Below, one piece after another: positions 14,150 through 21,190 of a stretch of 21,190 nt of DNA. The position numbers were made by a program, and so were the translations under genes. Below the pieces are notes generated by a model. That model saw only the letters and a program-made list of their open reading frames with translations, ran no database searches and had not been told where the DNA came from. The first letter of the stretch is position 1. Each line of letters begins with the position of its first letter. The stretch is taken from NCBI GenBank assembly GCA_002471225.1, contig DKPO01000004.1, positions 33,148-54,337 of the forward strand, read 5' to 3'. The stretch is from Porphyromonadaceae bacterium UBA7332 (GTDB lineage: Bacteria > Bacteroidota > Bacteroidia > Bacteroidales > UBA7332).

Positions 14150-14183
14150 AGAAAAGGCTGAATGATCTCATTCAGCCTTTTCT
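14150..14183. terminator. Bidirectional terminator between the barrel gene and the opposing secreted-protein gene
   Basis: Perfect 16-bp arms, AGAAAAGGCTGAATGA (14150-14165) and TCATTCAGCCTTTTCT (14168-14183), are separated by 2 nt. It lies 5 bp past the barrel gene stop and overlaps the last five codons and stop (KEKAE) of the minus-strand gene. Confidence 0.85.
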
Positions 14184-14746
14184 TTTATCATCGGTAGCGA
14201 ATCTGTTCTTATTGTATCTTTTCGATCTACTGCAGTCAACTTACCTATAATTTCCATTACCCGTTTTTGTCGTTGTCTGCGTTTGTAATTGCGAAACGCT
14301 TCAACCGGATCAAGTGTACCACTAAATATTACTGCCGGTCTTATATGCGAAATTTCGTTTCTGAACTCCTCCGGAATAATATTCATATACATTCTCACAT
14401 ACTCTTCACCCAATTCCTTAGCCTCCTTACTGTTAGCCATATGCAACAATACCGCTCTCCTCATATAATAGGACGTATCTTTCGGCAAATAGAAATGGAA
14501 TTTAGGTTCTGACCCATAGTTATATTCATATAAAGAAGATTTGTCCAAAAACGATCTGAAGTCATACTCCGAAACTCCTTTCAGCTTACTTAGTGAGTCT
14601 AAGGTTGAAGGAGGTAGTAATTTAATAGGTAAATTATTCAATTCTGTCTGACTTGTATTCTTTTTCTTTGATTCCGTCTGAGCAAAAAGGCTCAGATTGA
14701 ACGTTTGTAGCAAAAGAAACAGTAAAATAGTTTTCAGCAGCTGCAT
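14168..14746 (-). CDS. Secreted protein of unknown function
   Basis: Protein of 192 residues with a signal peptide (hydrophobic residues 7-20, cleavage near LFA/QTES). The mature part is hydrophilic, with no recognised domain: a Ser/Thr/Lys-rich start, then EYDFRSFLDKSSLYEYNYGSE, a YLPKDTSYYMRRAVLLHMANSKEAKELGEEYVRMYM helix-rich stretch, and a basic segment FRNYKRRQRQKRVMEIIGKL near the C-terminus. It is probably periplasmic. It has no close operon partner: 87 bp to DUF456 upstream, and it converges on the barrel gene. The function is not assigned. Confidence 0.75.
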   Translation of the reverse strand: MQLLKTILLFLLLQTFNLSLFAQTESKKKNTSQTELNNLPIKLLPPSTLDSLSKLKGVSEYDFRSFLDKSSLYEYNYGSEPKFHFYLPKDTSYYMRRAVLLHMANSKEAKELGEEYVRMYMNIIPEEFRNEISHIRPAVIFSGTLDPVEAFRNYKRRQRQKRVMEIIGKLTAVDRKDTIRTDSLPMIKEKAE

Positions 14747-14833
14747 TTTCTTGGTTTATTAGTTGGCACAAGAAAGAAAAAAAAGATTGCATAATACACT
14801 AATGCCCATTAAAAAAACATAATCCAGATCTGA

Positions 14834-15313
14834 TCAGAATAGAGCTTTGAGCAAATAGAACATTAATATCGCGCAGAATATCAATTTAATCCCTGTTGTC
14901 AGCAAAAATGAAACGAAAGAACTTAAAGCTACTTTAAACGCTTTCTGTGAGTTCCGGTGATCATGTATCAGTTCTCCTGCAAAGGCCCCGATAAAGGCTC
15001 CAAGGATTAATCCAAATGGAGGAAACCAGATTGCCCCGACCAATAAACCGATCACTGTCCCCCAAGAGGCTTCCTTCGATCCTCCGAAACGCTTTGTTAC
15101 CCAGACAGGCAGAATATAATCCATTATTGATAATATCACTGTTATTACGCCTAACACAATAATTTCTGTCAGACTATAAGAATCCTTAGAAGTAAAAACG
15201 GCAATCAAATATCCTATATAACTTAAAGGCACACCTGGTAAGACAGGTAGAACAGATCCTGCTATACCTAACAGACCGCAAAGTATAGCCAATACGATAA
15301 ATAAATATTCCAT
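14834..15313 (-). CDS. DUF456 family membrane protein
   Basis: Membrane protein of 159 residues, largely hydrophobic, with glycine-rich helices: LCGLLGIAGSVLPVLPGVPLSYIGYLI near the N-terminus and TVIGLLVGAIWFPPFGLILGAFIGAFAGELI in the middle. These are the hallmark repeats of DUF456 (PF04306), whose function is unknown. The frame is open upstream to 15430, but those 39 residues would be encoded across the glutaminase terminator hairpin (15393-15418), so the ATG at 15313 (MEYLFIVLAIL) is preferred. Confidence 0.85.
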   Translation of the reverse strand: MEYLFIVLAILCGLLGIAGSVLPVLPGVPLSYIGYLIAVFTSKDSYSLTEIIVLGVITVILSIMDYILPVWVTKRFGGSKEASWGTVIGLLVGAIWFPPFGLILGAFIGAFAGELIHDHRNSQKAFKVALSSFVSFLLTTGIKLIFCAILMFYLLKALF

Positions 15314-15385
15314 AACGAATCTATGTTTAGTTCTATTCGAGAAAATGACCAGATCTTTCGACCAATCTGCATCAGGCACAAATAT

Positions 15386-15418
15386 AAAAAATAAGGAGAG
15401 ACTCATGAGCCTCTCCTT
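15386..15418 (-). terminator. Rho-independent terminator after glutaminase
   Basis: On the minus strand AAGGAGAG pairs with CTCTCCTT (forward 15393-15400 and 15411-15418), with an inner CTCATGAG self-complementary loop, followed by TTATTTTTT. It lies 12 bp beyond the glutaminase stop. Confidence 0.85.
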
Positions 15419-15430
15419 ACAGTTCTTCAT

Positions 15431-16402
15431 CTATTTATCAAAGTCAATTTCAAATTTCTCAGCCCCAAATAAATTAAAGCCTAATTTATTCATTACATAT
15501 TTAATAGCCAGCTGGCCTTTTACTGAATTGCCCGAACCATCTAATGGAGGTGCAAAAGAAGCTATTCCGAACAATCCCGGCAGGACACCCATTATACCGC
15601 CGCCAACTCCGGTTTTAGCCGGAATTCCTGACTTATAAATCCAATCTCCTGTATGTTCATAAAAACCGACAGTCGAGATCAAAGATGTGATTTTTGGGGT
15701 TAATGACCCATCGAATACTTTAGTCTTAGTAACCGGATTTGTACCATTATTAGCTATAGTAGCTCCTGCAATTGCCAATTGACTCGCAGTTACGCCCAAA
15801 GAACACTGGCGGGTATAAAGATCTAAAGCCATATCCGGATTATCATAAATCCTTCCATAGTTTTTCAACAACCAGGTAATCGCTTTATTATTAAAGTTCG
15901 TATCTGATTCGGACTTATATAATTCATCGATCAATTGTGGCGCACTACCACAAAGATCTGTAATGTTATCAACAATTGCTTTCCATTTACCGTCAGAATC
16001 CCCCAAAGGCTGAACCATACTACAAGCACTGATTGCACCTGCATTTACAAGTGGAGTCGACGGATGATCATTCTCCAAAAGAATCGCATAAATCGAATTG
16101 AACGGAAGACCTGTCGCATCAGCTCCGATTTTCTCTAAAAGTGTAGCTGCTCCATATTGGCGTAACACCAGGATAGCCGTATGCACTTTAGAAACCGACT
16201 CAATACCGAATGCAAATTTTGTATCTCCTACTTCATAGACTGTTCCATTAGGAAAACAAATTGCTAAACCAAATAAATCAGACGGTACATTCGCCAAATA
16301 AGGAATATAGTTAGCATTCGCTCCATCTTTGTTAGGTTTAAATTTCTCATAAGCCTCATCTATTGTGGCTTTAATTTGAGAAAACGGTATTCTGGTAATC
16401 AT
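15431..16402 (-). CDS. glsA: Glutaminase A (serine-dependent)
   Basis: Cytoplasmic enzyme of 323 residues that hydrolyses glutamine to glutamate and ammonia. It belongs to the serine beta-lactamase-like glutaminase family: the catalytic S-x-x-K is ESVSKV (Ser69, Lys72), and substrate-site segments VNAGAISACSM and SGIPAKTGVGGGIMGVLPG are intact. The length is normal (about 310). Family members feed nitrogen metabolism and in some bacteria give acid resistance through ammonia release. It is divergent from the S46 peptidase across 191 bp that hold a 10-bp direct repeat and an inverted repeat, possible shared control sites. It is followed by its own terminator. Confidence 0.94.
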   Translation of the reverse strand: MITRIPFSQIKATIDEAYEKFKPNKDGANANYIPYLANVPSDLFGLAICFPNGTVYEVGDTKFAFGIESVSKVHTAILVLRQYGAATLLEKIGADATGLPFNSIYAILLENDHPSTPLVNAGAISACSMVQPLGDSDGKWKAIVDNITDLCGSAPQLIDELYKSESDTNFNNKAITWLLKNYGRIYDNPDMALDLYTRQCSLGVTASQLAIAGATIANNGTNPVTKTKVFDGSLTPKITSLISTVGFYEHTGDWIYKSGIPAKTGVGGGIMGVLPGLFGIASFAPPLDGSGNSVKGQLAIKYVMNKLGFNLFGAEKFEIDFDK

Positions 16403-16420
16403 AATTTAATTTAGTTAAAG

Positions 16421-16443
16421 GTTTAGGTTAGTTGTTTAGGTTA
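16421..16443. repeat. Tandem 10-bp direct repeat upstream of glsA
   Basis: GTTTAGGTTA occurs at 16421-16430 and again at 16434-16443, a 13-bp period, 19-41 bp upstream of the glsA start. Paired direct repeats this close to a start suggest a protein-binding site, but no regulator is identified. Confidence 0.5.
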
Positions 16444-16477
16444 CTAATAAAACAGCGTTCTTTCTTTTTTGTTTACA

Positions 16478-16495
16478 TCATATTCTAAAATATGA
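16478..16495. promoter_or_regulatory. Possible operator: 7-bp inverted repeat between glsA and the S46 peptidase
   Basis: TCATATT (16478-16484) and AATATGA (16489-16495) flank CTAA. It lies about midway in the divergent region and has no T-run, so it is more like a dimer-binding site than a terminator. Confidence 0.35.
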
Positions 16496-16548
16496 ATTTC
16501 CACTGTTTATTTTTTTGGGTTTTAACTTCTTCCTTCACCTAATTTTAA

Positions 16549-16556
16549 TACATTTG
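16549..16556 (+). promoter_or_regulatory. Bacteroidetes -7 promoter element upstream of the S46 peptidase
   Basis: TACATTTG matches TAnnTTTG, 37 bp before the peptidase ATG. The nearest upstream TTTG (16514-16517) is too far for a normal -33 element. Confidence 0.55.
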
Positions 16557-16593
16557 TTAGTTTAATATTCTAATCAAATAGGTCGTTATATTT

Positions 16594-18756
16594 ATGAAAA
16601 AGACACTCTTACTGGTATTAGCAATTACTCTGTCTACCAGTTTATCCCGTGCCGATGAAGGAATGTGGCTTCTACCTCTCCTGAAGCAACAGAAGTTTGA
16701 TGAAATGAAACGAATGGGACTTAAATTAGATGCCGTAGATATCTATAATCCCGACTCAGCCAGTATTAAAGATGGTGTTGTTATCTTTGGAGGGGGCTGT
16801 ACAGGAGAAATGATTTCACCGGAAGGCCTTCTGATAACCAATCACCATTGTGGTTACAGTCAGATCCAACAGCACAGCTCTGTGGAAAAAGATTATTTGA
16901 CTGACGGTTTTTGGGCAATGAACCGCAACGAAGAATTACCAAACCCGGGACTTACCGTTACGTTTATCGAAGCAATCGATGATGTAACTGATTATGTTAT
17001 GTCAGAATTAGCCAAAGATACAGATCCTAACAGTATGAATTTCCTTTCACCTAAATACCTGAATAATCTCGCTGCCGAAAAATACGGCAAAGAAAAACTG
17101 GCGAATGACAAAGGTATCGATGTTGAGATCAAACCGTTCTTCGGTGGAAACAAATACTACATGTTTACAAAAAAAATATATTCAGATGTTCGTTTAGTTG
17201 GTGCTCCCCCTTCATCTATTGGGAAATTTGGTGCAGATACAGACAACTGGATGTGGCCTCGACATACCGGAGACTTCTCTTTATTCAGAGTATATGCCGA
17301 CGAAAACGGCAATCCGGCACCCTATTCACCGAATAACGTTCCTCTAAGACCAAAGCATTGGTTTAAGATCTCGACGAAAGGAGTCGATGACGGCAGCTTT
17401 GCTATGATTATGGGATTCCCCGGAACTACTAATAAGTTTTATACATCCTGGGAAGTCGCAGAACGAAAAAATATAGACAATGATGTACGCATTAAAGTGC
17501 GCGATATACGCCAGAATGTTATGCTTGATGAAATGCTGAAAAATCCAAAAGTCCGTATTCAATATGCAAGCAAGTATGCCGGTTCTACAAATGGACATAA
17601 AAATGCAATTGGCAGCAGTTGGGCTATCGATATGCGCGATTTCGTAAACTCTAAAAAGCAAACTCAGGATGATCTGAGAAACTGGTCTGTACAAAACAAT
17701 AAACAAGAGTATATTGATGCACTTAATACGATGGAAAGCATCATCAGTCAACGCGAAGACTTGAAATTCCGTCGCGCAATGCTTGAAGAAGCAATTCTTC
17801 GTGGAATGGAGTTTACGTCTATACCTTATCAATTCGACTCTTTGCGAGTTGCGATTGAATCCAAAGACAAATCTAAGATAAAGAAAGAACTTGCTGCGTT
17901 AGAGAAAAGCTATCACAAACTTCATAACAAAGACTACAATATCAATGTAGATAAGAAAATAACGAAAGCTTTACTAAGTTATTATCTGCAGAAAGTTCCT
18001 CTTGATAAACGCCCGGTGTTTATTAATGAAGTTGATCTTCAGACAGGAGGTAATATTGATTTATTCATAAATCATATTTTCAACAACTCTATTTTTGGAG
18101 ACTATAATAAGCTTCATAAATTTATGCACTATCCGCGAATCAAAGATTTGGAAAGAGATCCGCTGATTCTTTTCACTAAATCAGTTCGTGAGGAACACGC
18201 TAATTTAAAGAAACAATTAGAAGGTTTTGATCTGGCTTATGCAAAAGCTCATCGCTCTTATATCAAAGGATTGCTTGAAAAGAACGGAGATCTGGCATAC
18301 GCTCCTGATGCGAACTTTAGTTTAAGATTGACTTACGGACAGGTAAAAGGATATAAGCCGAAGGATGCGGTTTATTACGAATCGCAAACTACTCTTGATG
18401 GTGTTATCGAAAAAGAAGATTCTACCAATTGGGAGTTTGTCGTAAGTCCGAAATTAAAAGAATTGTATAAAAACAAAGACTTCGGACGATATGCCAATAA
18501 AGATGGCAAACAACCTGTTGCTTTTGCAGCTACGACACATACAACGGGAGGAAACTCAGGAAGCCCTGTTCTAAACGAAAACGGCCATCTTATAGGTACT
18601 AACTTTGACAGAAACTGGGAAGGTGTCGGAGGCGATATTCAATACTTACCTGAATATCAAAGATCTATTATCGTAGATGCCCGATATATCCTTTTCATCA
18701 TTGATAAGTTTGCAGGAGCAGGCTACCTGTTGGATGAAATGGAACTGGTAGACTAA
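16594..18756 (+). CDS. dpp11: S46 family dipeptidyl peptidase, DPP11-like (Asp/Glu-specific)
   Basis: Exported serine peptidase of 720 residues that should remove dipeptides with Asp or Glu in the second position from the N-terminus of peptides, in the periplasm. A signal peptide is present (residues 1-20, cleavage near SRA/DEG). The triad is visible: His85 in ITNHHCG, Asp227 in RHTGDFS and the Ser in GGNSGSP (Ser657). Arg673 in NFDRNWE sits where DPP11 has Arg and DPP7 has Gly, the residue known to set acidic specificity. His85, Asp227 and Arg673 carry the published Porphyromonas numbering. The region between is the mostly helical cap. Such enzymes supply peptides to amino-acid-fermenting Bacteroidales. 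A monocistronic gene; the nearest downstream feature is tRNA-His. Confidence 0.92.
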   Translation: MKKTLLLVLAITLSTSLSRADEGMWLLPLLKQQKFDEMKRMGLKLDAVDIYNPDSASIKDGVVIFGGGCTGEMISPEGLLITNHHCGYSQIQQHSSVEKDYLTDGFWAMNRNEELPNPGLTVTFIEAIDDVTDYVMSELAKDTDPNSMNFLSPKYLNNLAAEKYGKEKLANDKGIDVEIKPFFGGNKYYMFTKKIYSDVRLVGAPPSSIGKFGADTDNWMWPRHTGDFSLFRVYADENGNPAPYSPNNVPLRPKHWFKISTKGVDDGSFAMIMGFPGTTNKFYTSWEVAERKNIDNDVRIKVRDIRQNVMLDEMLKNPKVRIQYASKYAGSTNGHKNAIGSSWAIDMRDFVNSKKQTQDDLRNWSVQNNKQEYIDALNTMESIISQREDLKFRRAMLEEAILRGMEFTSIPYQFDSLRVAIESKDKSKIKKELAALEKSYHKLHNKDYNINVDKKITKALLSYYLQKVPLDKRPVFINEVDLQTGGNIDLFINHIFNNSIFGDYNKLHKFMHYPRIKDLERDPLILFTKSVREEHANLKKQLEGFDLAYAKAHRSYIKGLLEKNGDLAYAPDANFSLRLTYGQVKGYKPKDAVYYESQTTLDGVIEKEDSTNWEFVVSPKLKELYKNKDFGRYANKDGKQPVAFAATTHTTGGNSGSPVLNENGHLIGTNFDRNWEGVGGDIQYLPEYQRSIIVDARYILFIIDKFAGAGYLLDEMELVD

Positions 18757-18799
18757 GTTTGCAAATAAATATTAATTCATCAAATATAGGGAGATGTCG

Positions 18800-18831
18800 C
18801 TTGCATAATTGAAAACATCTCTCTATATTTG
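18800..18831 (+). promoter_or_regulatory. Promoter of tRNA-His
   Basis: CTTG (18800-18803) and TATATTTG (18824-18831) match the Bacteroidetes -33/-7 pair with about 26 bp between centres. It lies 21 bp before the tRNA and is the best-spaced promoter in this window. Confidence 0.65.
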
Positions 18832-18851
18832 CATCGCAATTAAGCAAAAAC

Positions 18852-18926
<75 letters not shown>

Positions 18927-18966
18927 CTCAAAAAGAGCGATTCAGAAATGAGTCGCTCTTTTTTTG
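18927..18966 (+). terminator. Rho-independent terminator of tRNA-His
   Basis: AAAAAGAGCGATTC (18930-18943) pairs with GAGTCGCTCTTTTT (18950-18963), with one G-T wobble, over a 6-nt loop, and runs into further T's. Confidence 0.92.
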
Positions 18967-19096
18967 TTTTCTCCTACTCCCTACCTCCATAAAAAAATCC
19001 CCCCGGAAGATCATTACGAAACACCTTGAACAATATTTTTCACGGTATAAATAATATAAACGACGGGGAAATTAAATCACCAAACGGCGTTATTAA

Positions 19097-19120
19097 TTTG
19101 TGCGATGTACATCGCACAAA
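19097..19120. repeat. Perfect 24-bp palindrome
   Basis: TTTGTGCGATGT is followed directly by its exact reverse complement ACATCGCACAAA, with no spacer and a GTAC centre. The symmetry stops abruptly at both ends. There is no T-run at the length expected of a terminator, so it looks like a dimer-binding or recombination site. Confidence 0.85.
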
Positions 19121-19520
19121 AATGCTGTAAAAATATATACTTTATTTAGTATATTGAATATTAATAGTTTGAGTAATAAATCTCAAATTAAATCCGTCAA
19201 TAAAATATGTTAATTAGATGTATTAGATGATTTAAGGGTATAGATGTAAGGTTATTCCACCTAAAAAAGTTCCCTTTTTTATTAAGTAAAATGTATAATA
19301 TATAGACCTATATAGAATAGACTAATATAAGATAGTAGAATATAAAAAGGAAAAAGTATAATATATTTAACTATCTGATTATAAGATACATCTGTTAATA
19401 AGTGTAAAAACTTTGAGTAATTGCCGTGTGTGTTAAGTTGACTAGGTGTGAGGTTAATTAACTGATATTCTATACTTTATTACCCCATACTACCTTATTA
19501 TCTTCCTGGGTTTTATACTA

Positions 19521-19555
19521 ATAAAAAAGGGTGTAAAAGATATTGTTATACCCTT
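19521..19555 (-). terminator. Rho-independent terminator after the recombinase gene
   Basis: On the minus strand AAGGGTATAA pairs with TTACACCCTT (forward 19527-19536 and 19546-19555, one G-T pair) over a 9-nt loop, followed by TTTTAT. It lies about 150 bp past the recombinase stop. Confidence 0.7.
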
Positions 19556-19704
19556 CACACCTTCCCATATTTCCCAAGTTCCCGCCATTTTTCGAAAGTT
19601 CAAAACAGATAAAACCCTTATGTATAAGCACTTTAAGAGATAACAACGACCAAAATAATACCATATATATATTATATTACACTCTACCTATATTAATTAA
19701 GGTT

Positions 19705-21190
19705 CTATTCATTTAAACCTATTTCGGTTAGTCTGAACATCTTTTGATTACTATCTATAAATGTGTACTGTTTAAACCTTGATTTAAAATCAATAATCTG
19801 TTTTTCTATAACTTCTATGCCTAAAGCCTTTAACATATCCACTTGATAGTAAGGTATAGTTTCATTTGTATCTGTCCGAATATAAACAGTACTTTCTAAG
19901 TTATTTTGTTTAGTAGATTTATAAATATATGTTTGAGTAGAACCATCTAATAAGGTTACATAAACATTCCTACTTTTCATAGTTATATTTTCTATTCGAA
20001 TATTTGCTATAATACTTAACAGATACTTTCTAAGGGTTAGTTTAGTGTTTATAACTGTTTGTTGTTTAAACTTGTGGAACTCTGTAGGCAAATGGAAAAC
20101 TTTCAAATTAAATATTTCATTAAGTGTTTTTGCTTTCTTAGAGTTTAAAACTTCTATTTCATTTGATAAATCAGTCCTTAATTCAGTATATTCGGAAGGC
20201 TTGTAAACCCCTTTTAAATGCTCTCTGTTAAGTTTCCTCCTCTGTTTATCTAATGATGTTAATTGAGCTTCTAAATCACTTACAGTTAGCTCTAATCGCT
20301 TTATTTCCTTTATTATTTTACGTTGTTGTTTCTGCTTAGCTTTTTTAAACTCTGCATTGTTATCTGTTTTATAAGCTATATGCTCTAATAGGGTTGAAAC
20401 AGCCTTAATATTGATACTAGTTGAACATTCGGAACAAACATAATTCCTACCGACTATAGTCAAGTCTGAACCACACTTACAGCACTTTATAAGAGATTTA
20501 AGAATGTTAGTATAGTTAGGTTGCACTAGTGTTTTAGAGACTTCCCTACAAGCTTTAAATAACTCCCTTGACACTATAGGTTCTATTAAGTGAGCTATAT
20601 CAATTTCTTTATTACTGAATACTCTTATAGATGTATAGATTTTATTCTGTAAAATACTATAAACAGTTTGTTGGGACATCTTTACTATGCTAGCTATCTT
20701 ATTAGTTGGATAACCTTTTGAATGTAAAGTAAATATTTTCAACACTGTCAAAGATTCTTTAGGCTCGATAATAAGATGTTTCTTTCCGTCCTTACTAAAT
20801 CTAAATCCAAAAGGGGGTAAAGGGTGTGCGAATCTTAAAGGGTCTTGTATGACTTTGGAAACCCTTCCTGATAGTAACCGTTCTTTAATCTTTATACGCT
20901 CTTTTGCAGCAGAATCAGACTCAACTATTAAAGTGATTAACTCTATTAAATCTAACTTAGTAAAGGGTGCTAGAAACTTATTAGAATTTATAATATAAAC
21001 CCCAATACCATTATTTAGAATACTCTGAATGTTTGCTAAAACTGTTATATGTTCGTCACTTCTCGAAAGTCTGCTAAACTCTGTAACAATTAAAATATCA
21101 CACTCTTTACTAGATAGCTGTAGCAAGCTGTTATAACCTTCTCTATCTAAATTACCTCCCGAAATAGAATCACTTATAAAAGAGACTGTA
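19705..21190 (-). CDS. Large serine recombinase, N-terminus cut by the window edge
   Basis: At least 494 residues are visible, and the frame stays open to the right edge; the TTG at 21126 is internal, not a start. The part present begins in the middle of the resolvase domain (FISDSISGGNLDREG, then DILIVTEFSRLSRS), so the YxRxS segment with the nucleophilic Ser lies outside. Next come a Recombinase domain (SGRVSKVIQDPLRFAHPLPPFGF; a helix-turn-helix near PTNKIASIVKMSQQTVYSIL), a four-Cys zinc ribbon (CCKCG then CSEC) and a coiled coil rich in Lys/Glu/Gln before the C-terminal end. This is the layout of serine integrases of phages and integrative elements, which recombine short att sites. It points leftward, with its C-terminus facing tRNA-His, and has lower GC than the chromosome genes. 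Confidence 0.9.
   Translation of the reverse strand, partial: TVSFISDSISGGNLDREGYNSLLQLSSKECDILIVTEFSRLSRSDEHITVLANIQSILNNGIGVYIINSNKFLAPFTKLDLIELITLIVESDSAAKERIKIKERLLSGRVSKVIQDPLRFAHPLPPFGFRFSKDGKKHLIIEPKESLTVLKIFTLHSKGYPTNKIASIVKMSQQTVYSILQNKIYTSIRVFSNKEIDIAHLIEPIVSRELFKACREVSKTLVQPNYTNILKSLIKCCKCGSDLTIVGRNYVCSECSTSINIKAVSTLLEHIAYKTDNNAEFKKAKQKQQRKIIKEIKRLELTVSDLEAQLTSLDKQRRKLNREHLKGVYKPSEYTELRTDLSNEIEVLNSKKAKTLNEIFNLKVFHLPTEFHKFKQQTVINTKLTLRKYLLSIIANIRIENITMKSRNVYVTLLDGSTQTYIYKSTKQNNLESTVYIRTDTNETIPYYQVDMLKALGIEVIEKQIIDFKSRFKQYTFIDSNQKMFRLTEIGLNE

Larger units (their letters stand above)
18967..19704. other. AT-rich gene-free region between tRNA-His and the recombinase
   Basis: I see no convincing gene here. 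The stretch is clearly richer in A and T than the coding backbone, especially 19290-19380 with many TATA-like runs. It holds a perfect 24-bp palindrome (19097-19120), a TATATAG/CTATATA inverted repeat (19299-19314), a small AAAAAAG/CTTTTTT hairpin (19263-19280), the recombinase terminator (19521-19555) and three TTCCC units between 19562 and 19583. It probably contains the junction between the chromosome and a mobile element, but I could not fix the point. Confidence 0.55.

Noticed and set aside
13872..14171. Overlapping open frames on both strands across the barrel gene end
   Set aside because: They overlap the PorT-like frame and a terminator and encode low-complexity sequence.
15314..15430. 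N-terminal extension of the DUF456 gene
   Set aside because: It crosses the glutaminase terminator hairpin, and the family N-terminus begins at the ATG at 15313.
17344..17832. 162-residue minus-strand frame inside the S46 peptidase
   Set aside because: Antisense shadow of a peptidase with intact catalytic residues; rich in His, Ile and Phe, with no domain.
18930..19000. Possible duplication of the tRNA-His 3' end as an attachment site
   Set aside because: I saw no second copy of the tRNA 3' segment in the window, and serine recombinases do not usually target tRNA ends.
19562..19583. Three TTCCC units at 8-9 bp spacing, possible iterons
   Set aside because: Units are too short and too few, and no replication gene is visible.
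18967..19704. CRISPR array or toxin-antitoxin pair in the AT-rich region
   Set aside because: No regular repeat-spacer pattern and no paired small frames were found.

Overview
The window looks like a low-GC Bacteroidales chromosome, probably near Dysgonomonas or Porphyromonas; this placement is inferred from gene content, not from a marker gene. Supporting signs are Bacteroidetes-type promoters (TAnnTTTG at about -7), weak ribosome binding sites, families typical of the phylum (DUF4834, DUF4293, Rpb6-like omega, PorT barrels, S46 dipeptidyl peptidase) and many strong stem-loop terminators at gene ends.

Layout. (1) Positions 16-4119, minus strand: BamD lipoprotein, omega-like RNA polymerase subunit, DUF4293 membrane protein, C_GCAxxG_C_C cysteine protein, then Psd and PssA (phosphatidylethanolamine synthesis) and DUF4834. 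Two internal terminators and a psd promoter split this run into separate transcription units. (2) Positions 4377-9556, plus strand: DUF1573 secreted protein, TagD-like cytidylyltransferase, short-chain dehydrogenase, atypical CDP-alcohol phosphotransferase, flippase-like UPF0104 membrane protein and lysophospholipid-type acyltransferase. Together they look like a dedicated route to a CDP-activated head group, its transfer to a lipid, acylation and membrane translocation. I cannot match this to a characterised pathway, and it is the best candidate here for an undescribed system. A perfect 42-nt palindrome ends it and also ends the opposing genes. (3) Positions 9595-10518, minus: an unrecognised 184-aa protein and a SUI1/YciH-like factor. 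Divergent from them on the plus strand are rnhB, a Dabb protein, a three-LysM protein with a periplasmic-binding-like C-terminus, and a PorT-like barrel. (4) Positions 14168-16402, minus: a secreted protein of unknown function, a DUF456 membrane protein and glutaminase; divergent from glutaminase is an S46 peptidase whose residue numbering matches DPP11 (Asp/Glu-specific). (5) Positions 18852-18966: tRNA-His with promoter and terminator. (6) Positions 18967-21190: a very AT-rich gene-free stretch holding a perfect 24-bp palindrome, then a large serine recombinase on the minus strand whose N-terminus runs off the right edge. This is probably the edge of a mobile element inserted beyond the tRNA.

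Several likely starts differ from the longest open frames: DUF4834 (321), the CDP-alcohol phosphotransferase (6767), rnhB (10614) and DUF456 (15313). Promoter or terminator positions support the last three or make the longer forms unlikely.
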